Source of the DNA: Tieghemiomyces parasiticus
Lineage: Eukaryota > Kickxellomycota > Dimargaritomycetes > Dimargaritales > Dimargaritaceae
Length of the DNA stretch: 64,000 nucleotides
Assembly (NCBI GenBank): GCA_027575765.1
Contig: JANBPT010000107.1
Location: 1-64,000, forward strand
Reading direction: 5' to 3'
Part shown: positions 9,659 through 21,661 of the stretch, piece after piece
How the letters are laid out: every line of letters begins with the position of its first letter
Position numbering within the stretch: position 1 is the stretch's first letter
Translations under genes and position numbers: made by a program
Notes under the pieces: model-generated
The model's database searches: none
What the model was told of the DNA's origin: nothing
Seen by the model: only the letters and a program-made list of their open reading frames with translations

Positions 9659-11542
9659 CTAGACTTCAAGCTGGACGTTCTTCTTCTTGCTGATCACGTC
9701 AGCGTACGGCGCGAGAGCGGGTTGGACCTCATTCTCCACGAACCGGTCGACCTGGCGCGGGGCGCACCCAATAAACGTCGACGGGTCGAGCAGGGCGTCC
9801 AGCTCGTCCAGGATAGGGGCGAAATAAGGCTCGCGACGAATGCGGTCCAGCAGGTCGTTCTCACCACCCTCGACCTTCACGTGGTGGCCGCTCTGGTGGC
9901 TGAGGACACGGATGTGCTCGTGGCACACCTGGCGGTCGCCGCCCTTCTTAACCATGGCCATGATGATGTTTTCGGTAGCCATAAAGGGAAGTTCCTGCTG
10001 AATGCGGCGCTCGATGACCTTGGGGTACACCACCAGCCCGTCGAACACGTTCTGGAGCACGGAGAGGACAATGTCCGTGGTCAGGAACCCTTCCGGCAGA
10101 GAAATGCGGCGGTTGGCGCTGAAAGGTGGGACATCGGAAGGGGATGGTTGCGATTTAGGCTACGGTTAGCATACCAAAACCGGCAATGAATATGGACGCC
10201 TGGTCGGATTTCCTCCTGCCACTGCGGTGCTAACGGAGAGGGTCATAGCCCTCGCCATCTCGGCTATCCCTCCCCCGGGAAACGCGCCTGGTATAGCCTT
10301 ACCTGTCATCCAGGGTACGTTCCAGCCACTGGACGCTCGAAGTGTTGAGCGCGTTGGTGGCCAGGGTAATGATGTGCCGAGCCAGAGAGCAGACGCGCTC
10401 GCAGCGCATGGGGTTGCGCTTGTAGGCCATGGCCGAGCTGCCGATCTGGTTCTTCTCAAAGGGCTCCTCAATCTCCTTGAGGTTGGCCAGGAGGCGGATA
10501 TCGGTGGCGATCTTGTGGGCGGTGGCGCCGAAGGAGGCCAAGGCGTTGAGCAGGTCGGCGTCGACCTTACGAAGGTAGGTCTGGCCCGTCACGGCGTAGG
10601 GCTTTTCGAACCCGGACAAGCGGGACACGAGCTGGTCGAGCTCCTCAACCTTTTCGACGTCGTTGTCAAACAGCGTGAGGAAAGAGGCCTGGGTACCGGT
10701 GGTACCCTTGGCGCCGCGGAAAAGGAGGTCCTGGCGGCAGCGCTCCAGGTTGCGCAAGTCCCACAGGAGTTCCTGGACCCATAGGGTGGCACGCTTGCCC
10801 ACAGTGGTGAGCTGGGCCGGCTGGAAGTGGGTGAAGCCCAGGGTGGGGAGGGCGCGGTGGACGACCGCGAACTGGGTCAGTGAGTCGATGGTCTGCGCCA
10901 GCTTGCGGATGAGGATATCCAACCCGTCGCGCAGGATGAGCAGGTCGGCGTTGTCCGTCACGAAGCACGAGGTGGCACCCAGGTGGATGATAGGCGCGGC
11001 CTTGGGGCACACTACCCCGAAGGCGTGCACGTGTGCCATCACGTCGTGGCGGCGACGGCGCTCCTCCTCGGCGACGAGAGCGTAGTCAATGTTGGTCTGG
11101 CACGATATAAAGCGGTGGTGTGGGAAGGGATGGATTAAGCTTGATGTTAGTGGGTGGTCCTCCGGGGAAAGTAAGCTGTTCACGAATCCAACGGTGGCGA
11201 GCAAGGCCCCCTAGCGGGCCAATTGCATGAGCTGATCGCAGCTAGGAATGGGTTACCGAGTCCGGTTCAAACGCTCTGATCTGCCCCTCGGGCCCGGTTT
11301 GGCTGGCCCCCTTTGCGCCAACGTTCTGCTTGACCAGCGAGATCACTTACCAGGTTCCGCTGCATCTCATCCAGCATCTCGTCCGTAATATCCTTGAGGC
11401 CCAACTGCTTCTCGGCGGTGGCCAGGTTGAGCCATAGCTGGCGCCAGGTGGAAAAGCGCTTGTCGTTGGAGAAGTTGAAGGACATTTCCTCCGACGCGTA
11501 GCGCGAGGTCAGGGGACTCTGATACTTGGCGTTCTCGCTCAT
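9659..11542 (-). CDS. ADE13: Adenylosuccinate lyase (two introns)
   Basis: Three exons on the minus strand, 11542-11351, 11096-10303 and 10118-9659, encode 481 residues, close to the 482 of yeast Ade13. The enzyme acts twice in purine synthesis: it cleaves SAICAR to AICAR and adenylosuccinate to AMP, releasing fumarate each time. The N-terminus ([20 protein letters not shown]) and [11 protein letters not shown] match the family. The signature catalytic loop [20 protein letters not shown] is intact. Splicing joins ERTLDDS to ANRRISLP exactly as in homologues. The C-terminus runs through [20 protein letters not shown] to NVQLEV. Donors are GTAAGT and GTAAGG; introns are 254 and 184 nt. The enzyme is a cytosolic homotetramer in the family. 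No oddities seen. Confidence 0.97.
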
Positions 11543-14073
11543 GGTGGTAGGATAGGGACAGGGGGGGAGTATGTGGAAGATAGAGGTGGAAACACGGGCG
11601 GAGGGATCGACTATAACAAAGGGCTGACGACCAAGGTGCTGCTGCTAGGATTTGGGGTCAGGTAAGGGGTTCCTAACCGCTGGTCGCAGGTCGGGTTTCA
11701 GGCGACCACGGCACTGGGCCCGGGGGTAGAGCCGCTGGTACTGACTCGACTAACTTCCGATTCCTAACCCCCTACTGGCTGAGGCCAAGTTAGGGGGAAA
11801 AAATAATGAAGGCGGGGCCTCACTGGGAAGGTGCCAAGGTATTCCCCGCCTGGGCGGGGTCTTTGGTACTCTGGATGCAGGGTGCATCTAAGGCTTTCCT
11901 TGGCGCAATGAACTACCAGGGACGTGTGCGTTTAAGGAAGATCAAGTGCCACATGGTAGTCTCCGGCCGGCTCAATGTGTTTCAGTTCGAGTGCTCATCC
12001 GCGGTGCGGGGTTGATAATATGATGTAACAACCAGGGGTCGAAAGCTGTCAAGCCGCGTGCAGCACACTTTTCCCATAATGCAGCAAGGTGAGCAAACCG
12101 TCATTAAAAAGTTGTCTAAATGGTTAGCGCATCTGCTACATGATTTGCCACTCTCCAGAATTTTCACTCGGTTATAATATTCATGGCGCTTTGTGGGTGA
12201 GGGCTAAGCACTTAGCTATCTGCCCGGTAACAGGTCAGGGTCGTGAGACGAGACGTACAGCCCAAGATCTTCATAGGCATTTTATATGTATGTATTGTGC
12301 GGATATAAATTATTACCCGGCCTAGCCCTGGCTTCTCGCTGACGGAAGAATTGTCCGAGTCTCCCTTCCTTTCATCGGCATACGCAGTGAATAGCTTTAT
12401 GGTAGAGCGACGGCCAAGGATTTATCCAACAGGACATAATGGCCAGGCAGTAGGCCAGTAAGTGACCATAGGTACCTAGAATCCCTAGTACAGCCCTCCC
12501 CTGGGAAGGGCCGATTGGTCAAAGAACTGAGCGTATCAGCGGCACTCAGGGCAGAGTGACTTGAGGTCGTTGTTAGACACTATGTGGCTCCGGGTGCACA
12601 CTCCGACGGGTATTCCATTCACCTTCGTGGCATTGGTGCAGAAGCTCGGTGTGACTTTGACGGGCTGCTTCCCGCATGAGCAACTAATGAATTCAACCGT
12701 GCACATGGTGCAGAGCCAATCGTACGCCGGAGGGCCATCTGAAAAATTCTATCTCGGGAGATGGAGCAGAACGGTGGCAACCGAACTCGTCGATACCATG
12801 AGCCGGGGCAAGGGTAGCTACAAGTGGCTCAATAAAAGTGGCAGTATGTGTCGCGTGGATGCGCACAGAGTTTGAATCCAGCAGACGAGGGGCCTGGTTT
12901 GACAAAAGCATTCGGCGGATGTTATTCGTATCAGTTAGGAGGTAAATCGGCCGCCTTTTAACCAAGAATCTGGTCAGCTGTATTCAGTGCTCACGATAAA
13001 TCGAATACACGGGTAAAAAGGAGGTAATTCCATCGCTTGTAGTCGAGGTATGGGGGTCGTGTTGGGCGTTAAATAGTCGAAAATACGCCACCAATCAGCG
13101 GATAAACCATTATCATCGCTCTAAGTTTAGGTCTGCGTAGAGATCAGTTGATTAACACCCCAATGCAACAGTGCATAATCTATGCAGCTGAAGGTTGCAG
13201 ATTAAAGGACCAGTATGCTCCACACGCCTTGGTTGCCAATCAACCCTTGCCTTATAGATGTACGGTACTACAGACTGCGAGGAAGCTCGTTCTGGCCCTT
13301 CACTCGTAGAACGTCACTCAAAATCATATAAAAACGAAATCTCCCGGTAATACCAAGTCTAGAGAAATTTTCCACCATAGTCGCAGTCGGCTATGTCGCC
13401 CAAACCGCCAGGCTTGGGGGGAACAGAGAGGCTGTGGTTCCCGTAAGCCAAGGCTAATATCCCCAGTCGGCCAAAATCTACAAGCTTGCCTGCTAAGCCC
13501 TCTCCTCTCTACCCATGGATGTCAATCTTGAGTGCAGCCACGGACATACATCTGTTTATCCTTCCGCTGTTGTTGACATGGCTTTGCAGTCCACCCCGGA
13601 GACGATGCGGACACTACACTTGGATTCTTCGTCGACCACTATACTGCTGCAGGTGTTTGGTATGAATAGAACCCTCTCATACATTACGTGATTCCTATTT
13701 TGCCATCTTCCCACACACACACTGCACCGTCCTAATCTACTTCACCCCTTTGTATTGTTTCGATGCGTGCCTATTATATCATTAAAACTCGTGTTTCAAT
13801 TTCGGCACATTATACACTGTCCTTTACAGGCACCACAGTAGGCATATTAGTGGCTGGAGGCTAAAGGTAGTTAACGGTTACAGTAAAAAACAACAGCCTA
13901 GGCCGGCTATTCTTTGGTAGGTTTCAACCCAAGAACGAACCGCATTTCGACGGTGCAGCAGAGCTATGCATGTGTATTTTATTGACCAAACCATGTACCC
14001 CTGGCGGTTGACCTTGCCGTGGAGAGTAAGGATTTCGGCGGGGGAAAAAAAGCCTAACGGTGTTTGTGTGGTA
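11543..14073. other. Gene-poor region
   Basis: About 2.5 kb without a supported gene. Base composition is closer to even than in the genes. Open frames are short and show no domain, signal peptide or codon bias, and no tRNA-like B box was seen. A frame at 12561-12875 was considered and not accepted. Confidence 0.45.
13978..13983 (-). terminator. AATAAA polyadenylation signal of the MC-starting Cys-rich gene
   Basis: TTTATT on the plus strand, about 90 nt beyond the stop at 14074 of the minus-strand gene. Confidence 0.5.
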
Positions 14074-14421
14074 TCACGCACCATGCCCTGGGGTGTTCCC
14101 TTTTTTGCCCAAGTGCTTCGTGTAGTCAGCAAGCGATGGCGGGGAGGGGGAATGTTGCCGTTTTTCTCTCTTCGGGGCTTTTGCCTTCTCATTGGTACGT
14201 GGGGCCTTGGCTGGCTGCGCCAGCGTCTTCGTCTCCTCCTCCGCATTGCGACACTCCGTACTATCGCAAAAAAAGGCAATGTCTCTGATGTGACAGATAC
14301 GGTCGTGCTTACAAGGTGCATAAAGCATCCCGCAATAGGTTGGCGCGGTGTCGCATATTTCTCGAGTGAGCTTGTACAGCTGCTTGCCGCAATAACAGTT
14401 GTAGATCATGACTTCGCACAT
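14074..14421 (-). CDS. Short cysteine-rich protein beginning Met-Cys, unknown function
   Basis: A 115-residue ORF starting in a good context (CCACCATG). The first ~57 residues carry nine cysteines: MCEVMIYNCYCGKQLY, then ICDTAPTYCGMLYAPC, ICHIRD and FFCDSTEC. The rest is Lys/Glu/Pro-rich and probably disordered. There is no signal peptide, so it is likely intracellular. The Met-Cys start, a Tyr-x-x-Cys-Gly element and spaced Cys pairs resemble a loose class of small fungal Cys-rich proteins of unknown role. Metal binding is possible but unproven. A TATAAATA about 119 nt upstream and an AATAAA about 90 nt downstream support a real transcription unit. A 52-nt GTAAGC...TAG intron is also conceivable and would switch the C-terminal half to another frame. 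Confidence 0.5.
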   Translation of the reverse strand: MCEVMIYNCYCGKQLYKLTREICDTAPTYCGMLYAPCKHDRICHIRDIAFFCDSTECRNAEEETKTLAQPAKAPRTNEKAKAPKREKRQHSPSPPSLADYTKHLGKKGNTPGHGA

Positions 14422-15467
14422 GGTGGAGGGTTGGGGTGCTAACCGAAATGGCGGCTTAGATGGGATGCGGGTGACTTGGTTGAGGACAAGGCCATCGGGA
14501 GGGGGCTTACGTGTGAGCGATCAGGGGAAACCTCGGGCATATTTATACGGATGGGTATACACACACACAACAAATAGGGAAGGTTGAAGCCCTGGTAGGG
14601 TAGCAGGTACCATGTAACTTTCGAGATCTGCGGCGGTGAGCCATGGCTGGGGAGGGCGGACGGGATACCGGGCGTCCTTAACGGAGCTCAATATTGCGAA
14701 AACAGGGATGGGCCCAGAGACAGACTTCTAACCGGCCGCGGCGGTGTTTCGATACTCGGCGTTAGGTGACACTTGCGCCTTATGGCTGATCCCAAATAAA
14801 CACTTGGGGGTCAGCGTTGGCATACCACGTGTGGACATCGATTTGCCGTGAACCACCACGTCTTGTTTCTCAGTGAACGGAGCGGCAAACGCTACCAGTT
14901 GGCGCTTCCGTGGCCAGATCCTTAACAAGGTGCTACAGACCAAATCGACAGTGCAGCAACTACTATTCAATTTCAATCACCAGCTCAGATGCCCCCCATG
15001 CATGCATACCATGCATTGACAACGTAAAGAGTGGACGTGGCACGGACCACACCGCTAGACCAAATGCTACTTACGGCCAGCGCCCGCCGTTGTTTTCACC
15101 CGTCTGTCCACACGGACTTCCCGTACAGTGTCACTGCCAACACATATTGACTAAACAGGTCGGAGCTGTCCCTTTCTATTCAATTCTACACTTCTGTACG
15201 ACACAACTGTAGATTAGGGATGCGTAGATAGGGTTCTTTTTACAAGGCACATCAGGCCTGGTGACTTTAGTCATGCGGATTTTTTTTACAATAGAACAAC
15301 ACAAGAGGATGAAGAGTGGAGGCCCTTAGCGCGCCACCCCTTTAAAAATGACCGGGTAGTCGATGAAATATGCTTGCAGCAGAGCGGATAAGTTCCTAAT
15401 GGATATTTGGGGTGTGGGGTGGTAGAAAAATAAGCGGGGATACGCTAGTGTGTTTGTGCCACCCGTA
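14422..15467. other. Intergenic region between two minus-strand Cys-rich genes
   Basis: Holds the TATA box of the upstream-oriented gene and a short CA-rich run near 14558-14570. No supported gene. Confidence 0.4.
14540..14547 (-). promoter_or_regulatory. TATA box of the MC-starting Cys-rich gene
   Basis: TATAAATA on the minus strand, about 119 nt upstream of the ATG at 14421. Confidence 0.55.
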
Positions 15468-15824
15468 TTACTTGGCAATTTGGACGAGCGCGTTGTTGAC
15501 GCAGTTGTAAAGCGTCTTTTGGTAGCAGGCCGGCGGAGTACCACAGACACCATTGCCCTTGGGGCAGAGTGTACCACTGACGCAGTCGTAGGCGTTCTTG
15601 TCGAACGTCGCAGGGCACGTGCTGGGGCCGGCTGACCCAGCTTGAGGGGCGCCACCGTCAGCCGCGGCAGCGTTGGGGACATCGGCCGTCGGGTCAGGGT
15701 TAGAGCCGACCTCACTTTCGATGCCGGCCTCATCAATATTGGGGAGGGACTGGCCAGTCACAAGTAGGGCTGGAAGCGTGACGGCGAGGACAGTAAGGGC
15801 GATTAAGTGGGTGTAACGAACCAT
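15468..15824 (-). CDS. Small secreted protein with CBM52-like cysteine repeats
   Basis: A 118-residue ORF. Residues 1-24 are a signal peptide (LIALTVLAVTLPALLVTG). An acidic, Ala/Gly/Pro-rich linker follows. The C-terminal 50 residues hold two short Cys repeats: CPATFDKNAYDCVSGTLC and CGTPPACYQKTLYNCVNN. The Cys-x(n)-Tyr-x-Cys-Val-x-Asn-x-x-Leu pattern resembles CBM52-type glucan-binding modules in fungal wall proteins. Binding to beta-1,3-glucan or a role at the wall is inferred, not shown. A TATAAATA lies 148 nt upstream. The 17852-18505 gene is a longer paralogue with the same tail. No catalytic domain is present. Confidence 0.7.
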   Translation of the reverse strand: MVRYTHLIALTVLAVTLPALLVTGQSLPNIDEAGIESEVGSNPDPTADVPNAAAADGGAPQAGSAGPSTCPATFDKNAYDCVSGTLCPKGNGVCGTPPACYQKTLYNCVNNALVQIAK

Positions 15825-17851
15825 TTTTTTTGGAGAGGAAGGTGAGAAAGGTTGATGGGCAGGTGCACTAGGGTTTGGACTATACCAGTGATGTAGAGCT
15901 GTGTTGTGTAGTGGTGGATATGCCGGTGCAGGTGGGGATGCTAACTACAAAGTGGAGTGGCCGTCCACGGGTATTTATAATGGCTTGTTTCGACCTATTT
16001 TATAGGCTGTAGGCAGCAGAGGGAAACGGTGCGGGCTAGGAGGAGAGTAAAAAAAAAACTTGAGCCCACAACTCACAAACGTCTCGACTTAAGGAGATGA
16101 CGGAGCCGTGTCCGGCCTACAGGTAGGGATACAAGAATAGCGAAGGCCACTGTCGGGCATAGAGATTACGTGATGGATAATGAAAGGAAGCGGGACGAAT
16201 GCGAGGACATCGGCAGCGTCGAGACCATCTCTTCTGTCCGAGCTGTTTGAGCGTCCCTCCCCTTTCTCCTCAACAGTACAAAGGTCTTTGTGGCGGGCCG
16301 GATCACCACCCTTTACGATACCATGCCGTCGTGCCCAAGGGTACTGCTGCCGACGGGGGATGGAACGGGCCGAGTCGGCCACTAGGAGTCGGAGTCTGAC
16401 TTCCGATCGGTCAAGTCGCAACCGGACGTACCATGGTGCCTCTGTCTGCCCTTTCGTCCATCATCTACCCCCTGCCGGGTGCTCTTAAAAAACCTGGCAT
16501 TTTCATTTAGTACAAATTATAATGACAACCATGCCAGACGCCATGTTCACAGCGCCATCCTTTGACCGGCCCGGCAAGTCGCCGCCATAGGGACAGGGCG
16601 CAGTGTCATGAACGCCCGTGGTACGACGGATACCATATACGTAGCCTACTCATCACTCTGCCGGTAGTCGTTCCCGGTAGCTTAGGTGCACCCAACTGCG
16701 CCTCACTTACCCCTCGGCCCTTTTCCACTTCCTCAATCTCTACTCATTCTTTCTGCGCAGCCGTACTCGGTTCGGGACCCTAGGCACCCCATCGGGTTCC
16801 ACAGGGTGGGACACCGAAAAGCGAGCGCATGCCAGGCGGAGGAGCCGACCAAAGACAAAGTGATGGCAGCGGAAGACGCTCGTCTAGATTGTCACGCCCT
16901 GTCTTTGTTAAGTCTGCCGGTATTCGCCGCTTGAAGAGCATCAAGTTCCCGGCAGGTGAGGCCCGACTAAGAGGGGGGGCATGACAATCTCCCTTCTCAT
17001 CGCACGCTCAATTATACTCTGTGGTTTTTCGTGGGGCCGAAGTGTGTATAAGGGGATGCGATGTCGTATTTTATATCTAACCCGTACGGGAAAGTTTGCC
17101 ATAGTTGACTGTAGTCAACTACTTTTATAGCTGCCCGCCGCTGTCTTTACATATACTCTGCGGGCTTGATGTAACTAGTGGCGCGTAAGCCTAGACTACC
17201 TTTACAATAGGGCTAGTCGAAGTAACCGATTGGCTAGCGGTTATCTCTTACATATCATCGAGGAAGCTGCTATCTCTGCGAGCCTTTTGGTACCTTCCCC
17301 ATCGGAACTATACGATCGGGTGGAAGGAAAGCAAGTGAGAAAGGGAGATTGACGACACGGGATTCCCCCCCCTTCCCATCGAAAAGTCCATGTCTTCCGC
17401 AGAGTGCCGGCCCACCGCTGCCCTCGCCCTTTGGCAAAGAGAGGGAGAGAGGGGAGAAGAGGGAGCGAAGAAAACGAGATAGCTACAACGATACCTTCAA
17501 AGGGCTCACAATTTCTCCCCTTCCCATACTATGTGGCCTGCCACCGCGGTCCCACCAGTTTTATAGCCTACCATTTTGCCATATTCGCAGTTTAAACGAC
17601 ACAATTGTTTATTTACAACTGCCCTAACGTGGATTACCTAGCGCTATCTGGAAGGAAAAAGGAGACCTGGGCATAAAACGAAACAAGGACAAGTGTCACG
17701 CATAGCACCCATGGCGAGAGGGCACTAACCCGACCCCATTAGACTTGCGATAAAGTGCAGGTGGGAGCCGGCTTGTATTTGCAAAGCTACCGGGTTTTCA
17801 GTGTCAAAGACTGGCCTGCTATTGCGGACTGCAAACGATTTATGGTACGCC
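15825..17851. other. Intergenic region between the two CBM52-like genes
   Basis: About 2 kb without a supported gene. It holds the TATA box of the 15468-15824 gene and AT-rich DNA at 17000-17250. Short plus-strand frames (16180-16488, 17349-17627) have no domain or leader. Confidence 0.45.
15972..15979 (-). promoter_or_regulatory. TATA box of the short CBM52-like gene
   Basis: TATAAATA on the minus strand, 148 nt upstream of the ATG at 15824. Confidence 0.6.
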
Positions 17852-18505
17852 CTAGATAGTGGTACCGAACGGGTTGGACGAGATGGCCCGAGCACCCGCC
17901 ATGCCTTTCTGGACAATCATGTTATTGACACAGGAGTAATTGACCGGGTCGTAGCATATGCCGCTACAGGCGTCATCTTTGATGGCGCAGAGCGTATTGT
18001 TGACGCAGTGGTGGGTACTATGGTTGTAAGTCTGGCCGTTGCACTTGGTTTTACACTTGCGGATGGTAGCCGTCGGGGTAGCTTTCAATGCGGAGCTGGT
18101 AAGTGTCGCCGATGATGAGTCGAGACTACTGTCAAGGAGGCCTTCATTCAGATTGATGCTTGGAACTTCGTTCTCCATGCTAGTACTCAGGAGGTTCCCG
18201 GACGAAACCCCCGTGTCCGAAGTATCGAGGGAGGCCGTAGGGGAGCTGGGGTCGGTGCCGTGAATACCCGAAAGGAGGTTACCCATCGGGTCCGAACTGC
18301 GAGTCGTATCGGTTACACCGGCGCCGCCACCATTGGCTTCGCCAATGGCCGCCATGATACTGTCCTTGGAGGAGCCACCCGCGGTATTATCCAGGAGAGT
18401 GGCCATGGTCTCCTCGCTGGCATCGGAGCCGAAATCCTCACCGGAAACAGTGGTGGCCAGCAGAGCGAGGCCGACGCTACCAAGGAGAAGAAGATGAAAA
18501 CGCAT
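17852..18505 (-). CDS. Secreted Ser/Thr-rich protein with C-terminal CBM52-like cysteine repeats
   Basis: A 217-residue ORF. Residues 1-22 are a signal peptide (MRFHLLLLGSVGLALLATTV). The middle 120 residues are Ser/Thr/Gly/Asp-rich, likely a flexible and perhaps O-glycosylated stalk. Near residue 145 two Cys repeats begin: CKTKCNGQTYNHSTHHCVNN and CSGICYDPVNYSCVNNMIVQ. The YDP-x-x-Tyr-x-Cys core is typical of CBM52-like modules that bind wall glucan. It is clearly paralogous to the 15468-15824 protein: same strand, same leader-linker-two-repeat plan, same CVNN motifs. No enzymatic domain or GPI signal is evident. A wall or surface role is inferred. TATATAA lies about 137 nt upstream. Confidence 0.75.
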   Translation of the reverse strand: MRFHLLLLGSVGLALLATTVSGEDFGSDASEETMATLLDNTAGGSSKDSIMAAIGEANGGGAGVTDTTRSSDPMGNLLSGIHGTDPSSPTASLDTSDTGVSSGNLLSTSMENEVPSINLNEGLLDSSLDSSSATLTSSALKATPTATIRKCKTKCNGQTYNHSTHHCVNNTLCAIKDDACSGICYDPVNYSCVNNMIVQKGMAGARAISSNPFGTTI

Positions 18506-20071
18506 AGCGGAGGCAGAGCGGAGTAATATTCAAAAGCGGGCGGAGATAGTGATGCCCAGGGCGGGTCGGGAATGCAGTAAATAACGGTAATACGCGGGGT
18601 CGAACTACCAGAGAGAAAAAAAACTGTGGCTGGTCGGCGGGTTATATACGAGGAAAAATGGCGCCGGAGACTGGAAACTCACGTAAAAGTCGATGGGAAT
18701 CGGGTCGTAAAGAAGGAAGGAGACGTACGTAGGATTATCAAGCTGTGAGCGACGGAGCGGACGCTTATTTGACAGTGCAATATTTAATCAAGCGGTAGAA
18801 AAGGTGGTTTTCGAAAAGACAGAAGTTAAACTGGCGGGAGTTCAATCTGTATAACGAGTAAAACTAAATGTGGTGAGAACGGGAGGGAGGGGGGAATGAA
18901 CAAATGGAATACGTCGAGCACGCTTCGTTTATATATGTGGCCATCGCCGTGATTGATGATTTTTATGGGCACGTTAGAGCAGGGCGCGGACGGATGGAGT
19001 GGGCAAGTGCAGGGCAGTCACAGGCGTAGCCGGTATCCAGCGGCCGAACATAATAACCAGCGCCAAAAGGGTGGGTTGATAGGTGGGCGAGTAAGTGAAG
19101 AGTAGGTGGAACGACGGGCGAAATGGCAGGTTCCCGCCCCGTTAAACGGGAAGGGCCCCAGGCCCGTTTGGCGTGGTCCCTCCGCCAATACCGTCGGCGT
19201 TGAATAATCATTTATCCGGCCAAGACGGGAAAAAAAGGGGGGAAAGAATATGGTGGCATTAGTGTCTGTGTAACAACTAAAAATAATCGGTACTGCGGTA
19301 GGCGGTGGACCAGGGAGGAGCGGAGGGGGGGGGGAGACCTCCAGAATGCGTGTACAGGTTGGGCAGGTCGAATGGGAGACAGAAAAGGAGATAACAAAAA
19401 GAGGGAAGGAGAGCAAGGCGCTCGACGTAGGGTCCTGGCAGACGAAGGTCGCTGATGACTGGAGGAGACGCCACGGGGCCCGCTTCGTTTGAAAGAAAAA
19501 TAAAAATAAGCGGAGGGAGTAGACGGCAGACAGGCCGCAGGGCTCCAGGGACCACGGACGGGCGTAGTGAAAGGTCGGCTAGGGATGAAGGAGAATGAAA
19601 TCGGGTCACTGCTTACGATGGTGGCTACGCTACGCCAGCGTTTACCCCTCTCCCCTCTTCCGTTTTTATCTCTTCACCTTCCGAAATAGCACGGCCTCCG
19701 TGGTCAACCAACTACCACAGGACGGATGCATTCCCTCTGCTTTACCAACAGCCATTGGAGAGATCCTACGCCGGCGAGCTCTTCACCAAGGCGCGGGGCG
19801 AGCTCCCCTTCCCCCGCCCCGTCGAAAGTGCTGAAGGAAGCAGCGAAGTCAAGAGTGGTGAGATTACCCCCTACGAAGAAGGAGATGCTCATACTCCTCG
19901 ACCTCTCCCCCTCCTCCTCTGTACTACTGGCCACAACCATATCCAACGAGTCAACCGATTCGTTGGATTGACGACTTGACGAAATTTAATTAAGTCGAAA
20001 TGCAAATCGAGGGGGTGAAGTGGGGGCCTCCGCTTGACAGCCCGCCACCCCTTAACTACTCCACAGGCAAT
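18506..20071. other. Intergenic region between the CBM52-like gene and ZPR1
   Basis: No supported gene. A G-run lies at 19322-19335. Ser/Pro/Leu-rich frames on the minus strand (19018-19609) overlap in several frames and look like composition artefacts. Confidence 0.4.
18642..18648 (-). promoter_or_regulatory. TATA box of the longer CBM52-like gene
   Basis: TATATAA on the minus strand, about 137 nt upstream of the ATG at 18505. Confidence 0.55.
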
Positions 20072-21661
20072 CTAAGCGGTTTCAGCGTTATTTTGCTTGT
20101 CAGCCTCCTCCCTCTCCTTCTTCTGCTTGGCCTGTTCGGCCTCCTCATACCCTTCAAGCACGACGTCGTTAAGGCCGAGATCCTCATTCTGGTCCCACGT
20201 GCGGTCGTAGTCCTCGATGGTCATATTGGGGTCGGGGTCGGGGGCGTACAAGTTCTGCAGGTGACTATTTGCCAGGGGGTCGTCCAAAATCAGCGTGCAG
20301 GGCCGGATCCGCCCTTCAATCACGTCGTCCAGGCGGCCCAAGAACCCCTTGAATTTCTCACGGCGGTCTCCGGTCGACGAGTCGCCGGCCATGAAGGGTC
20401 CGGCATTCAGGTTGAGCTCGTTCTTGACCTGAGTGAGGATGCCCTCGACGGTGGTGAACCGGCCGCCCAAAGTCCCCGAATGGAGCTCGAGGTCGATTTC
20501 CGGAATCTGGAGTCCGCAGGTTTCCGACTTGAGAATATCACGCGAGAGGTCCTCGGCGTCTTCCAGCTTGAGCGTGATGCGGCGGCCACGTTCCGATATG
20601 GCCCCGCCGGACTTGACTTCGTTGCTCTTGTAGCCGCAATGGTCGCACGCCGTCGACATAATAATCACATTCTTGAAATGTGGGATACTGATCATGTGCA
20701 TTCGCGTCTCGCTCGGCGCGTTGCAGCTCGAGCAGTTCGCAGGGAAAGTGATGACCTCGTCGGGGGCAACCACATCCGCATCCTGGGTTTTGGTGCCTGT
20801 GTGGAGCTTGGCCTCCTTCTCCTTATCGCCTTCTTCTTTGGCATTGTCATCATCATTATTGGCGCCGTCGTCGTCGTCGGCAGCTGCGAGCGCCAGATTG
20901 ATGTTATCCTGCTTGCTCCGCTCGTAGTGGGTAATCAGGAGCTGCGGGTCATCGGCGGGAAACTTGAGGTTTTCAATGTAGCTGTTACCGGCGGGATCAT
21001 CGACGACGATCGTAAACGGCCGGCCGTCCTCGACGTAGCTTCGTAGCGTATCGATAATCTCTTCAATCCTGGCGTACACAGCCGGGTCCATGGCCTTCCG
21101 AACGGGCTGCTGGGCAGCCAGATCCTCGCGTGCGTGAGAGACGATCCCTTCAACCGTGGTCAGGCTACCGTTCTTAGCCGGAATCTCCAGGTCGAGCTCT
21201 TTGAACACAATCAGTGCCGAGTCCGACTTGACCAGCTGCCGATCCAGGTCGGCCGCCGTCTCAACCTTACATTCGAACCGCACACCCTTCTCGGCGATAG
21301 CACCGCCGCTGCGCACTTCGTTGTTCTTGAGACCGCAGTGCGGGCACTCAAAGGCCATCAGAATGATCTCCCGAAAGTGTGGCACCTTGGTGAGCAGGAT
21401 GCGGGTGGTACCCTACTCGCAGTAAGGACAGTTGGCGGGTCAAGTGTATAATAGTTGGCACGGGTGGGTTAATACGGCGAGGTGGCCCTTAAGCGGGAAG
21501 CTGCCGCCGCTTTCGGTTGCCCGGGGCAATACTGTGAAACATGAACCCGAAGTTCGGCAGCAGGCACTTACATTTTCACCGCAGCTCATGCAGTAGCTCT
21601 CGATCTCGGCGGGCTTGGACGAGTCGCCAATGTCCACGTAGAGGGGTTCATTTTCGGCCAT
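20072..21661 (-). CDS. ZPR1: Zinc finger protein ZPR1 (one intron)
   Basis: Exons 21661-21572 and 21412-20072 encode 476 residues. The protein has the duplicated ZPR1 architecture. Each half is a C4 zinc finger followed by a beta-rich domain. The first finger is split by the intron: CMSCGEN from exon 1 joins GTTRILLTKVPHFREI, then FECPHCGLKNNEV. The second finger is NCSSCNAPSETRMHMISI, then CDHCGYKSNEVKSGG. ZPR1 is known to bind eEF1A and to help its folding, shuttling between cytoplasm and nucleus. The in-frame TAG just before GTTRILL is the intron acceptor, not a coding stop. An acidic linker (AADDDDGANNDDDNAKEEGD) separates the halves. The C-terminus is Lys/Glu-rich. Confidence 0.95.

Noticed and set aside
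12561..12875. 104-codon plus-strand frame
   Set aside because: Even base composition, no homology, no promoter or polyadenylation signal; likely chance.
13878..14321. 147-codon Arg-rich minus-strand frame overlapping the Cys-rich gene
   Set aside because: Overlaps the better-supported 14074-14421 frame; could only be reached through a 52-nt intron that is short for this genome.
20000..21046. 348-codon ORF antisense to ZPR1
   Set aside because: Shadow frame of a well-identified gene; hydrophobic and low-complexity stretches mirror the acidic codons of ZPR1.
21413..21421. In-frame TAG in ZPR1 between NCPYCE and GTTRILL
   Set aside because: It is the acceptor of an intron with a GTAAGT donor at 21571. 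Splicing gives CMSCGEN-GTTRILL, the exact ZPR1 finger spacing.
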